Assembly: GCA_023258655.1 (NCBI GenBank)
Contig: JALQWO010000006.1
Location: 1-23,778, forward strand
Source of the DNA: Bacteroidia bacterium
Lineage (GTDB): Bacteria > Bacteroidota > Bacteroidia > NS11-12g > UBA955
Direction: 5' to 3'
DNA length: 23,778 nucleotides
A program made the position numbers and the translations under genes. Position 1 is the stretch's first letter. Each line of letters begins with the position of its first letter. The notes beneath the pieces are model-generated. The model saw nothing but the letters and a program-made list of their open reading frames with translations, was not told the origin of the DNA and searched no databases. Positions 13,933-21,771 of this stretch are shown piece after piece.

Positions 13933-15873
13933 GTGTTAGCACTGAACGATTTTTCCTTTGAATTTGCAGGTAAGTACTTGTATAAAAACGCTTCTTGGCA
14001 CATTAAACCCAACGAAAAAATTGGATTGGTTGGGTTGAATGGAACGGGAAAATCTACGTTGCTGCGATTGATTTCTGGGGATTACGAATTGCGCGAAGGC
14101 ACGTTGTCAAAACCGTCTGATTTGCGCATTGGATTCTTGAATCAGGATTTATTGAGTATGGACATTGCCGATTGCGTTCGCGATGTGGTGTTGAGTGGAA
14201 GGGATGATTTGGTGTATTTGGAGAATGAGATCAACCGACTCATTGAGAAGATTGAGGTTGAATATGATGACGTAACCATGCAGCGACTGGCGGATGCCCA
14301 GGAGCGATTTGGGGCCTTGGGAGGATACGAATGGCATGCAGAAGGCGATAAAATTTTGGAGGGGTTGGGATTCCCCACCAGCAGCTTAACTCGGTCTTTG
14401 CGTGAGTTTTCAGGGGGATGGAGAATGCGGGCGATGTTGGGCAAATTGTTGCTACAAGCGCCTGATTTGTTGTTGTTGGATGAACCTACGAACCACTTGG
14501 ATTTGCCTACCATCCAATGGTTGGAAGATTATTTGTCGAACTATGAGGGCACCTATGTAATTGTATCGCACGATCCGTATTTTTTGGATCGGACGGTCAA
14601 CCGAATTGCAGAAGTATCACATCAACAGGTATTCCATTACAAGGGGAATTACAACGAGTTTTTGGAGCAGAAAGAAGAGCGAGATGCGTTGATGATGCGC
14701 AAATATGAGAACCAGCAAGATTTTATACGACAGCAGATGAAGTTCATCTCTCGATTCAGAGCGAAAGCGAGTAAGGCGACCGCCGTACAGAGTCGGGTGA
14801 AGATGTTGGATAAAATTGAAAAGATTGAGGTAAGACAGGACGAAAAACGGGATTTCGACATTCGATTCAACATTCGGGTTACGCCGGGCAAGGTGATTGC
14901 CGATTTGAAGGAGGTGACCAAATCGTATGACGAGTTAGAGATTCTAAAACCTTCGAACGGACAGATTCTTCGGGGTGATAAAATTGCGTTGGTGGGTGCG
15001 AATGGAAAGGGTAAATCGACTTTACTGCGGATGGTTCATGGGTCAGAGCCTTGTGGTGGTGAAATTGAACTGGGGTGGAACGTGGAAGCTGCGTTTTTTG
15101 CCCAGCACCAGTTGGAAGCGTTGAATTTGAAAAACGATTTGCTCAGTGAATTGGCCACGGTGAGTGCGGACTATACGGATTGGGAATTGAGAACGATTTT
15201 GGGTTGTTTTCTGTTTACAGGGGACGAAGTATTCAAAAAAGTAAAGGTGTTGAGCGGGGGAGAGAAATCGCGATTGGCTTTGGCAAAAACGCTCATTACG
15301 CAATCTAACTTTTTGCTGTTAGACGAACCTACGAACCACTTGGATATGTTCAGTACATCGGTGTTGGCTGAGTCGCTGATCGACTATGCGGGTAGTTGTT
15401 TGTTTGTATCGCACGATCGGACGTTTATTAGTAAGGTGGCCAATAAAATTTGGTGGATTGAAGATGGGATATTGCGTGAATATCCTGGAACCTACGAGGA
15501 GTATAATGAGTGGATGAGCACCCGAACCGTGGAAGAGACGAAGTTGGCGAAACTCGATGATGGCAAGAAAAAAGGGGTTGCAAATCAAAACCCGGTAGTG
15601 TCGGAAGGTGAAACAATCGCCCCAAAATCGTACAGCAAAAACGAAATCAAAAAGGTTGAAGATGCGATGAATGCCAAAGAAGCCGAGATGATGTCCTTGG
15701 CTGAGGAAAAAACGGCTTTGGAAATCCAATTGCATGCGCCAGAAATTGCCAGTGACTTCAATCAGGTTGCCCGAATCACAGAGCAATATGAATCGGTGAA
15801 TGCGGCCCATGCTTTGGCGAAAGAGTCGTATGAGCGCTTTTTTGAGGAATGGATGCTCATGCAAGAATCTTGA
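13933..15873 (+). CDS. ABC-F family ATPase (ribosome-associated type)
   Basis: A 646-residue soluble protein with two ABC domains and no membrane segment. Domain 1: Walker A GLNGTGKST (34-42), signature EFSGGWRMRAMLGKLLLQAP, Walker B LLLLDEPTNHLDLPTI and an H-loop SHD. A charged linker follows (QQDFIRQQMKFISRFRAKASKA). Domain 2: GANGKGKST, LSGGEKSRLALAKTL, LLLDEPTNHLDM, SHDRTF. The last 100 residues form a coiled coil (NEIKKVEDAMNAKEAEMMSL). ABC-F proteins bind the ribosomal E site and ease stalled translation or give antibiotic protection; housekeeping Uup-like function is more likely here than resistance. The Plug gene follows after 31 nt, with its own promoter overlapping this stop codon. 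Confidence 0.92.
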   Translation: MLALNDFSFEFAGKYLYKNASWHIKPNEKIGLVGLNGTGKSTLLRLISGDYELREGTLSKPSDLRIGFLNQDLLSMDIADCVRDVVLSGRDDLVYLENEINRLIEKIEVEYDDVTMQRLADAQERFGALGGYEWHAEGDKILEGLGFPTSSLTRSLREFSGGWRMRAMLGKLLLQAPDLLLLDEPTNHLDLPTIQWLEDYLSNYEGTYVIVSHDPYFLDRTVNRIAEVSHQQVFHYKGNYNEFLEQKEERDALMMRKYENQQDFIRQQMKFISRFRAKASKATAVQSRVKMLDKIEKIEVRQDEKRDFDIRFNIRVTPGKVIADLKEVTKSYDELEILKPSNGQILRGDKIALVGANGKGKSTLLRMVHGSEPCGGEIELGWNVEAAFFAQHQLEALNLKNDLLSELATVSADYTDWELRTILGCFLFTGDEVFKKVKVLSGGEKSRLALAKTLITQSNFLLLDEPTNHLDMFSTSVLAESLIDYAGSCLFVSHDRTFISKVANKIWWIEDGILREYPGTYEEYNEWMSTRTVEETKLAKLDDGKKKGVANQNPVVSEGETIAPKSYSKNEIKKVEDAMNAKEAEMMSLAEEKTALEIQLHAPEIASDFNQVARITEQYESVNAAHALAKESYERFFEEWMLMQES

Positions 15874-15899
15874 AATTGGTCCTGAATTTGCTAAGTTTG
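15870..15899 (+). promoter_or_regulatory. Promoter of the Plug gene, overlapping the ABC-F stop codon
   Basis: TTG at 15870-15872, a 19-nt spacer and TAAGTTTG at 15892-15899 match the Bacteroidota promoter well. The -33 TTG overlaps the ABC-F stop (15871-15873). The box ends 5 nt before ATG 15905 and supports that start. Confidence 0.65.
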
Positions 15900-15904
15900 T
15901 TTCA

Positions 15905-17197
15905 ATGAGCAAAAAACGCTGCCTTTTGGTTTGCTTGTGGTTATTGTGGTTGGTGCCGATGAAGGCCTCCACGGATAGTACATTGAGGTACACCAACGCC
16001 ATTTACGAATCGGATATACGCACGGTCCGTTTGTATCAGAAAAACAGTGGATTTCCATTTCCTATTCTCACCTTGGGTGCAGGGGAGTCTTTGGTGCTCG
16101 AGTTTGACCAAATTCGCAGTGAACGCGATTTTTATCAATATACCTTGATTCATTGCGATGCCCGCTGGAATCCCAGTGCTTTGTCGCGCACCCAAACCTT
16201 GGATGGCATGGGTTACGACAATGTGGAAACGGCCAATTTTAGCAATGGCACTTTGATGCAATACACCCACTATTCTGTTGAAGTTCCAGGCGAACAAACG
16301 AAGCCAAAATTGTCTGGGAATTACCTGTTGGTGGTTTATCGGAATTTTAATGAGGCTGATATTGTATTGTCGCGCAGAATGATGGTTCTTCAAAGTCAAG
16401 GTGCGGTGAACATTCAGTTATCACAAAGCAAACAGGTTGAATTGCGCAGCACGCATCAGCAGGTGAATTTTTCTTTTATCAAAAACGATGCGTATTTCAT
16501 GCCCAATGCGATGCAGGATGTGAAGGCGGTAATTTTGAGAAACGGGGAATGGATGTATGGAATTGATGATTTAAAACCCTTGTTCATTGTGGGAAATGAG
16601 ATGCAATACAACCATCAGTTGGGGAATCAAATGGATGGGATGAATCAATACCGATTCTTTGATATCCGCAGTTTTCGCAGTTCCACGGCGGGGGTAAAAC
16701 AACGCTTGAATATCGCCAATCAAAAGCATGTGATCCTTGTGAACGACAAATCGCGGAGGTTTGAGCGCTACTACAATTGGGCCGACTACAATGGTCGGGT
16801 TTTTTACGACAACAAAGATTTGCCCATGCCTGCGGGAATGGCGTTTGAGAGCGATTATTGCTTCGTGCATTTTTCGGTACAGGCAGAGTCTGAATTGAAA
16901 GAACCCGTTTATGTGTATGGTGAAATGAGTGACTGGAGAATTTTGGAATCGCATCGCATGTATTACAATCCAGATTCAAGGGCTTATGAAGCGGTAGTTC
17001 CCCTGAAACAAGGTTATTATAACTACGTTTATGGGGTCAAAAACAGTGAAACCGGGGTGTTGGATTTTGTGCCATTTGAGGGTCAGCATAGCGAGACAGA
17101 GAACAACTACATGGTACTGATTTACCATAAGAACCCAGGCATGGGATTCGATGAGTTGGTGGGTTACGGATTAAAAAATTCCACTTCTTTAAAGTAA
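15905..17197 (+). CDS. DUF5103 protein, type IX secretion system Plug homologue
   Basis: A 430-residue secreted protein starting MSKKRCLLVCLWLLWLVPMK with a signal peptide cut near KASTDS. It begins with the conserved family block RYTNAIYESDIRTVRLYQKN, then FPILTLGAGESLVLEFDQI and FYQYTLIHCDARWNPS. The C-terminal part (VYVYGEMSDWR...YYNPDSRAYEAVVPLKQGYYNYVYGV) is an early-set/Ig-like fold. DUF5103 proteins are now described as the Plug that closes the periplasmic side of the SprA translocon of T9SS. This fits the T9SS cargo at 921-4031. The frame is open from 15800, but that would overlap the ABC-F gene and precede the promoter box. Confidence 0.82.
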   Translation: MSKKRCLLVCLWLLWLVPMKASTDSTLRYTNAIYESDIRTVRLYQKNSGFPFPILTLGAGESLVLEFDQIRSERDFYQYTLIHCDARWNPSALSRTQTLDGMGYDNVETANFSNGTLMQYTHYSVEVPGEQTKPKLSGNYLLVVYRNFNEADIVLSRRMMVLQSQGAVNIQLSQSKQVELRSTHQQVNFSFIKNDAYFMPNAMQDVKAVILRNGEWMYGIDDLKPLFIVGNEMQYNHQLGNQMDGMNQYRFFDIRSFRSSTAGVKQRLNIANQKHVILVNDKSRRFERYYNWADYNGRVFYDNKDLPMPAGMAFESDYCFVHFSVQAESELKEPVYVYGEMSDWRILESHRMYYNPDSRAYEAVVPLKQGYYNYVYGVKNSETGVLDFVPFEGQHSETENNYMVLIYHKNPGMGFDELVGYGLKNSTSLK

Positions 17198-17224
17198 GGA
17201 CTGTTGCTCACTTTGCATGAAGGG

Positions 17225-18826
17225 CTAGTGCCCACTTGTGATTCTGAGTATTTCGGGACGTGTCAACAATTTCCACGCAGTTGACGAGGGAATTTTATAC
17301 AAATAGAGACCGTTGTATGTATGTCCAAAGGATGGCAATGACAGCGATTGTTGTAGTTTGGAAGGTGATATTCTCAACGAGTCAACCACGCTGAGAAATG
17401 GAAGTTGGCTGGGAAAAGCGCGCGACAAGAAATATCGCGGTCTGTCTGGATCAAATGAAAAATGCTGTGGGTAGAATTCGAAACCATAGCGCCATTTGCT
17501 GGGATTGGGTGATTGTGCAAGCCAATAGTTCGCGATGGGCTCTCCCAGGATGTCTCCTGTGGGAATGTGGTTTAGGTTTTGGTTGAGAAAGTCAATCGCA
17601 GTTTGGGGATTTCTTTGTGTTCGTTGTATCAGGGCTGATGCCTGTCTCGTGAAATAGGGACCGATGATCAACAAAAGCACGACAAAACGCAAGGGTTTTT
17701 GAAACGAGGGAATTTTACGTTGGGTCAACCAAGTGGGAATCACATCGAGCCATGATGTTTGATGTTTGTTCCAAACAGATTTGACATACAAAGCGATGAG
17801 CAGCAAACCGAGAAGGTGTTGAATGGGAAAATAGCGATGTTGTGGAGCCATGAAGAGCATCATGGGCAAGGATATTGACAAATAAAACAGGGGCAACCAA
17901 CTTTCCAGTAGGAGATCATGTCTTTGGGTTTTGATCAAGCGATAGCTGATCAAAAAATACAGAAAATGCAATGCGATTGTGTACGGTTGCTCCAGGGAAT
18001 ACGGATAAAATCGACCCAGAAAAAAGGCGGTGATGTTCTGTACTAAACCCTGCCCACTGTGATCCGCCGCTTGCATAAACAACTGGGTTTTCAAGTCCTG
18101 CCAATCCGGAGTGAGCACCAACCAAAACGTAATTAAGGGTAATCCAAGGCTGACACTCAGCAACGGTATTTGGTGGTATTCTTGTTTTTTATTTAAGGAC
18201 AAAATGCATAGGAATAGGGCGGTTGCAACCAGGGGCCATGTATACAGATGGGCAATCGCCAAGCACCCCAAAGTAAATCCGATGATTAAGGTGCGTTTAT
18301 GGGTTGGGGCTTTGAGAAAATCATGGAAATTACCCACCAATATCATGACCAAGAGCAAAATGGGTGTTTCCACGCGTAGGCTTCTGGCAATCTCACCGGT
18401 GGATTTATCGAACAGAAACAAAGCCGTCAGGAAAAAGGCCCACATGCCATGGTTTGGGTTATCGCCCAAGAGACGTCTAATCCAACGATAGAATAACCAA
18501 GCGGTGATCGTGTGAAAGAAGAGAAATGGGAGTCGCAGCAGCCAGGGTGATTTGCCTACGAAGAGCCAAAGGCAATGCCATGCTTCAATCAGTGGCGGGT
18601 AGCTGAGGAATTTGGCTTCAGCGCCCGGATTTGGCCAAAGTGGAGAGCAAAATTTACCCGTATTGTGCCATACCAGGGCGGGGTCGAGGTTTTGAATTTC
18701 GTCGTTCCATGCAATGGGCAAGCGATCCAGATTCAACAATCCCAGCAAGGCTACAATGCCGAGGAGCCAATAAATGGCTTGTGTTGAAAAAGGCTGTGAG
18801 TTTGTTTGGCTATTGGGGGAACTCAC
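17225..18826 (-). CDS. GT39/ArnT-like polytopic membrane glycosyltransferase
   Basis: A 533-residue protein with about 10-12 hydrophobic segments (for example IYWLLGIVALLGLL, GFTLGCLAIAHLYTW, FVVLLLIIGPYFT) and a soluble C-terminal tail of about 120 residues. After the first helix the loop has WNDEIQNLDPAL; an acidic pair here (Asp42-Glu43) is the position of the catalytic acidic residue in GT-C enzymes of the GT39/GT83 group, which transfer sugars from polyprenyl-phosphate donors. Substrate unknown. It starts with GTG (18824-18826), 22 nt after the biotinyl carrier gene, and is the last gene of the polyprenyl synthase unit. A polyprenyl-phosphate-dependent enzyme beside a polyprenyl synthase is suggestive. 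It is convergent with the Plug gene (27-bp gap). Confidence 0.75.
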   Translation of the reverse strand: MSSPNSQTNSQPFSTQAIYWLLGIVALLGLLNLDRLPIAWNDEIQNLDPALVWHNTGKFCSPLWPNPGAEAKFLSYPPLIEAWHCLWLFVGKSPWLLRLPFLFFHTITAWLFYRWIRRLLGDNPNHGMWAFFLTALFLFDKSTGEIARSLRVETPILLLVMILVGNFHDFLKAPTHKRTLIIGFTLGCLAIAHLYTWPLVATALFLCILSLNKKQEYHQIPLLSVSLGLPLITFWLVLTPDWQDLKTQLFMQAADHSGQGLVQNITAFFLGRFYPYSLEQPYTIALHFLYFLISYRLIKTQRHDLLLESWLPLFYLSISLPMMLFMAPQHRYFPIQHLLGLLLIALYVKSVWNKHQTSWLDVIPTWLTQRKIPSFQKPLRFVVLLLIIGPYFTRQASALIQRTQRNPQTAIDFLNQNLNHIPTGDILGEPIANYWLAQSPNPSKWRYGFEFYPQHFSFDPDRPRYFLSRAFPSQLPFLSVVDSLRISPSKLQQSLSLPSFGHTYNGLYLYKIPSSTAWKLLTRPEILRITSGH

Positions 18827-18848
18827 GACGGGGAATGGGGTTAGGGGG

Positions 18849-19340
18849 TTATTCGAAACGGATCAAGACAAAATTCTTGTCTACCGCTTGTCCTTTGGTG
18901 ACATGAATCGATGCGACGGTCCCCGCGGTGGGGGATTTGATGGCGTTTTCCATTTTCATGGCTTCGAGTACCAAGATTTTTTCGCCAATCTCGACGGTTT
19001 GTCCCACAGATACCAATACATCCAAAACCAGTCCTGGCATGGGGGCTTTGACTTCAGAAATCTTTGGTACCAAGGCGTTTTCCAGTCCCATAGACTTGAG
19101 CAATTCATCCATGGGCTCGGTGATTTTTGCCGAATATTTGTGGTTGTTGTAAAGAATGGTTACCGTTTTTGTACTGCGATCAACACCCAAACAACGCACT
19201 TGAATGGTTTGATTGTTGGTTTGTAACAAGAGGGTTTGGTTGCCTTGGTGAAACAAGTTTACCGGACTTTGGTTGTCGATCACCCACTGGCTATTTTCTT
19301 TGGTGAATTCAACGGTATGATTTTGAATTTGTACCTTCAT
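18849..19340 (-). CDS. Biotin/lipoyl-attachment carrier protein (acyl-CoA carboxylase BCCP-like)
   Basis: A 163-residue protein. The C-terminal 70 residues are a biotinyl domain: VKAPMPGLVLDVLVSVGQTV, then VLEAMKMENAIKSPTAG with the biotinylation Lys129 in the AMKM motif. Residues 1-90 resemble the linker/BT-like region seen before the biotinyl domain in separate carrier subunits of propionyl- or acetyl-CoA carboxylases. Carboxylase and carboxyltransferase subunits are not in the window. The ATG begins 2 nt after the polyprenyl synthase stop, so they are surely co-transcribed. Confidence 0.88.
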   Translation of the reverse strand: MKVQIQNHTVEFTKENSQWVIDNQSPVNLFHQGNQTLLLQTNNQTIQVRCLGVDRSTKTVTILYNNHKYSAKITEPMDELLKSMGLENALVPKISEVKAPMPGLVLDVLVSVGQTVEIGEKILVLEAMKMENAIKSPTAGTVASIHVTKGQAVDKNFVLIRFE

Positions 19341-19342
19341 GT

Positions 19343-20320
19343 TTATACGTTTCGATCGATGACAAAATTGACCAAGTGTTGTAAGGTTTGTTTGTGTTCT
19401 TTGTTTGCTGGGATGGATTCCAATATCTCAAATGCGCGGTCGCGGAATTCGTTCATTTTGATTCTCGCGTAAGACATTCCGCCATGGACTGTAATAAACT
19501 CTACCACGTCGGCAATTTTTTGTTTTTCATTCACATCACTCCGCATCAATTTCTTGATTTTTTTCACATCGCTGGGCGATGCTTTGGAGAAGGCATAGAT
19601 GATGGGAAGGGTCAGTTTTTTCTCTTTGATGTCGAGGCCGGCAGGTTTGCCCGATTTGTTGTCGCCGAAATCAAACAGGTCGTCGCGTATCTGAAAAGCC
19701 AGTCCTATGGCTTCGCCGAATTGACGCATTTTCTTTTGGATTTCTGTGTCTTGGGTGGTGGATGCGGCACCGATTTCGCAGCAAGAGGCAATCAAGGAAG
19801 CGGTTTTCTGTTTGATAATCTGAAAATACACTTCTTCGGTAGCATTCATGAAACGGGCCCTTTCGAGCTGCAGCAACTCACCTTCACTCATGTCGCGTAC
19901 GGCATTGGAAACAATCTCGAGCATGTCGAAATCGCGATGTTCTACCGCCAAGAGCAAGCCCCTAGATAGGAGGTAATCGCCCACCAACACGGCAATTTTG
20001 TTTTTCCAAAGCGCATTGATTGAAAAAAAACCGCGGCGTTGAAAACTGTCGTCAACCACATCGTCATGCACCAATGTGGCGGTGTGGAGAAGCTCTACCA
20101 AGGAGGCTCCACGGTAGGTTCTGATGTTGATGTCACCGAACAACTTTGCAGAGTACATCACAAAAAGCGGACGGATTTGTTTGCCTTTGCGCTTGACGAT
20201 GTAGGTCATGATGGTGTCGAGCAGAGGGACACGCGTTTTCATGCTCTGTTTGAACATGACTTCGAAGGCGGTGAGCTCTTTCTCGATGGGTTTTTTGATG
20301 GCGTCTAACGAAAGACTCAT
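19343..20320 (-). CDS. Long-chain polyprenyl diphosphate synthase
   Basis: A 325-residue all-helical trans-isoprenyl diphosphate synthase. GKQIRP (46-51), the first Asp-rich motif DDVVD (86-90) in LVHDDVVDDSFQRRG and the second DDLFD (213-217) in FQIRDDLFDFGDNKSG are intact. Residues 4 and 5 before the first motif are Thr82 and Ala81; small residues there allow long products, so a C30-C40 chain (menaquinone or ubiquinone-type side chain) is likely. Exact length cannot be read. First gene of the unit with the biotinyl carrier and glycosyltransferase. A weak box (TACCTTCG on the minus strand, 20330-20337) precedes the ATG. Confidence 0.9.
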   Translation of the reverse strand: MSLSLDAIKKPIEKELTAFEVMFKQSMKTRVPLLDTIMTYIVKRKGKQIRPLFVMYSAKLFGDINIRTYRGASLVELLHTATLVHDDVVDDSFQRRGFFSINALWKNKIAVLVGDYLLSRGLLLAVEHRDFDMLEIVSNAVRDMSEGELLQLERARFMNATEEVYFQIIKQKTASLIASCCEIGAASTTQDTEIQKKMRQFGEAIGLAFQIRDDLFDFGDNKSGKPAGLDIKEKKLTLPIIYAFSKASPSDVKKIKKLMRSDVNEKQKIADVVEFITVHGGMSYARIKMNEFRDRAFEILESIPANKEHKQTLQHLVNFVIDRNV

Positions 20321-20346
20321 GACTTGATGCGAAGGTAATATTTTAA

Positions 20347-20377
20347 TTGGGTGTATTGAAAATTTGGTGGTAATTTG
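20347..20377 (+). promoter_or_regulatory. Promoter of the thioredoxin-fold lipoprotein gene
   Basis: TTG at 20347-20349, 20-nt spacer, GTAATTTG at 20370-20377 (imperfect TAnnTTTG). The box ends 5 nt before ATG 20383. Confidence 0.35.
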
Positions 20378-20382
20378 CTGAT

Positions 20383-21177
20383 ATGATACAACGATTGGCT
20401 TGGGCTATGGCGATTTTGACTTTGGGGGGTTGTGGGATTTTTGGCCACAGTAAAAAGGATATGAAAGACAAACTGTCAACAAACGGATCAAATGGAGGCA
20501 TTGCCATTGACATCGTGGACAATGTAAACAATGAGTTGTGGCGTTTGCACCCCGCTCTGCATTATTTGAAGAGCGAGGTTGCGTTGGTTCATCTTCAGGG
20601 TTTCCACCAAGATGGTGATAGCGCGTTAAGGGCGGACGCTGCCTTGTTTTTGCAGGAAATGGAGGGTGAATACATGAGTTATGAGCCCAATGCTGCTGTA
20701 ATTAAAGCATTGGATTCTGTGTTGCGTGCGAGGCATGAGGCCATGGCGGGGCGACCCTCAAGGATTGATCTTTTGATGATTGGTGGCAATTGGTGTTCTG
20801 ATACGAGGATGGGTTTGCCGCGGTTGTGCAAGGTATTGGACGTGTTGATGTCCAGCACAGAAGGAAACTTGGTGCGGAACCGGGAGGAGTTGGAATATGC
20901 GGGTGTGGTGATACGGTTGGATTATCGCAGGGTAAATCGCGACAAAAAATTGATTGATGGCGCGTTGGCTGGGGATGTGATTTTCGGACAGAAGTCAGTG
21001 GTTATAGGTCGTGTTCCCGAGGTTTGTGTAGCGAGTACTTGGAAAATGTTGGTAGGGTCCACTGGCAATCCGGATGTGGATTTTGCTGTAGAATCGCAGT
21101 ATGCGGGCAGCATCGTGGAAACCCCGCAAGTAAGTTGGGAGGCTGATCTATTGGCGTTGATTGCCAAGACTCAATAG
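20383..21177 (+). CDS. Thioredoxin-family lipoprotein with a single active-site Cys
   Basis: A 264-residue protein with a lipoprotein signal (MIQRLAWAMAILTLGGC, lipobox LGGC, Cys17). After a helical region of about 100 residues, RIDLLMIGGNWCSDTRMGLP matches the Trp-Cys...Pro active-site helix of Bacteroidota thioredoxin-like proteins, which usually read WCxDxxxxxP. Here it is Cys138-Ser-Asp-Thr141, so the second redox Cys of CxxC is replaced by Thr. A cis-Pro-like segment is IGRVPEVC. Dithiol reductase activity is not expected; a structural or monothiol role is more likely. It is divergent from the polyprenyl synthase gene and faces the pcrB operon convergently. Confidence 0.75.
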   Translation: MIQRLAWAMAILTLGGCGIFGHSKKDMKDKLSTNGSNGGIAIDIVDNVNNELWRLHPALHYLKSEVALVHLQGFHQDGDSALRADAALFLQEMEGEYMSYEPNAAVIKALDSVLRARHEAMAGRPSRIDLLMIGGNWCSDTRMGLPRLCKVLDVLMSSTEGNLVRNREELEYAGVVIRLDYRRVNRDKKLIDGALAGDVIFGQKSVVIGRVPEVCVASTWKMLVGSTGNPDVDFAVESQYAGSIVETPQVSWEADLLALIAKTQ

Positions 21178-21233
21178 ATTTGGGCAATGCGGATACTGTA
21201 TGGATAGGTAATTGGGTGTGTTTTTTTTGATTT

Positions 21234-21767
21234 TTATTGGAAAATCAGGGGAACTTCTTTCTTGTCGATGGGCTGGGCTTCCCACAAGGCGCTAAAATGG
21301 GCCATGGTTTCTTCAGTGCCACTATGGAATTTTTTGGCTTTAGAATAGAGAGTAGCGAGGAGTGCAAGGAAAGTGCCTAAAAGGAGCCAAGCAGCGAGCG
21401 TTTGGGGATAGAGTGCCTTGTAGAGAATGAGGTGATTGGCCAAAAAGATGAGGCATGCCATGATCAGCAGGGCGAAGAGCAGGAAGATGCGACGGTGTTG
21501 CCAAGCGCCGAGCTGAAGCAATATGTAAATTTCATTTTCAGAACCACGAATTTCACCTGTGCAAAAATTGGCCAGGGATTTTTGTTGGGTGATGGTTTCC
21601 AGGGTGAAGTCTTGTTCTGATACCTCTCCAAAGAAAATGCGGGGTTGGTTGTCGGTTTTTTTGTAGTCGGCATCAGACAAAAAAGTCTGTTGGATCAACT
21701 TATCGGATACTTGTTTTCGCGTGAGGGCGGTTTTCAGAAACTGGGTCTTGAAGGGGTAGAGAAACAT
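21234..21767 (-). CDS. Bacteroidota membrane protein of unknown function downstream of pcrB
   Basis: A 177-residue protein starting MFLYPFKTQFLKTALTRKQV. The N-terminal 90 residues are a soluble alpha/beta region (FFGEVSEQDFTLETITQQKS, FCTGEIRGSENEIYILLQLG) followed by two membrane helices at about 94-112 and 121-141 and a polar tail. The pattern PFxTxxLKTxLxxxxVxxxL...FxGxVxxxxFxLxxI...GEIxxxxxEI is one I associate with small Flavobacteriia/Sphingobacteriia membrane proteins of unknown function. The ATG at 21765-21767 lies 4 nt after the pcrB stop, so it belongs to the pcrB operon. A longer frame (to 21926) lies wholly inside pcrB and is rejected. Confidence 0.75.
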   Translation of the reverse strand: MFLYPFKTQFLKTALTRKQVSDKLIQQTFLSDADYKKTDNQPRIFFGEVSEQDFTLETITQQKSLANFCTGEIRGSENEIYILLQLGAWQHRRIFLLFALLIMACLIFLANHLILYKALYPQTLAAWLLLGTFLALLATLYSKAKKFHSGTEETMAHFSALWEAQPIDKKEVPLIFQ

Positions 21768-21771
21768 GTGT

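Noticed and set aside
15319..16002. 227-codon open frame on the minus strand
   Set aside because: Antisense shadow of the ABC-F and Plug genes, with no recognisable domain and His/Phe/Arg-rich composition typical of shadow frames.
21218..21230. T-run (eight T) after the thioredoxin-fold gene as a terminator
   Set aside because: No adjacent GC-rich stem could be found; only a weak ATACTGTAT palindrome lies about 20 nt upstream.
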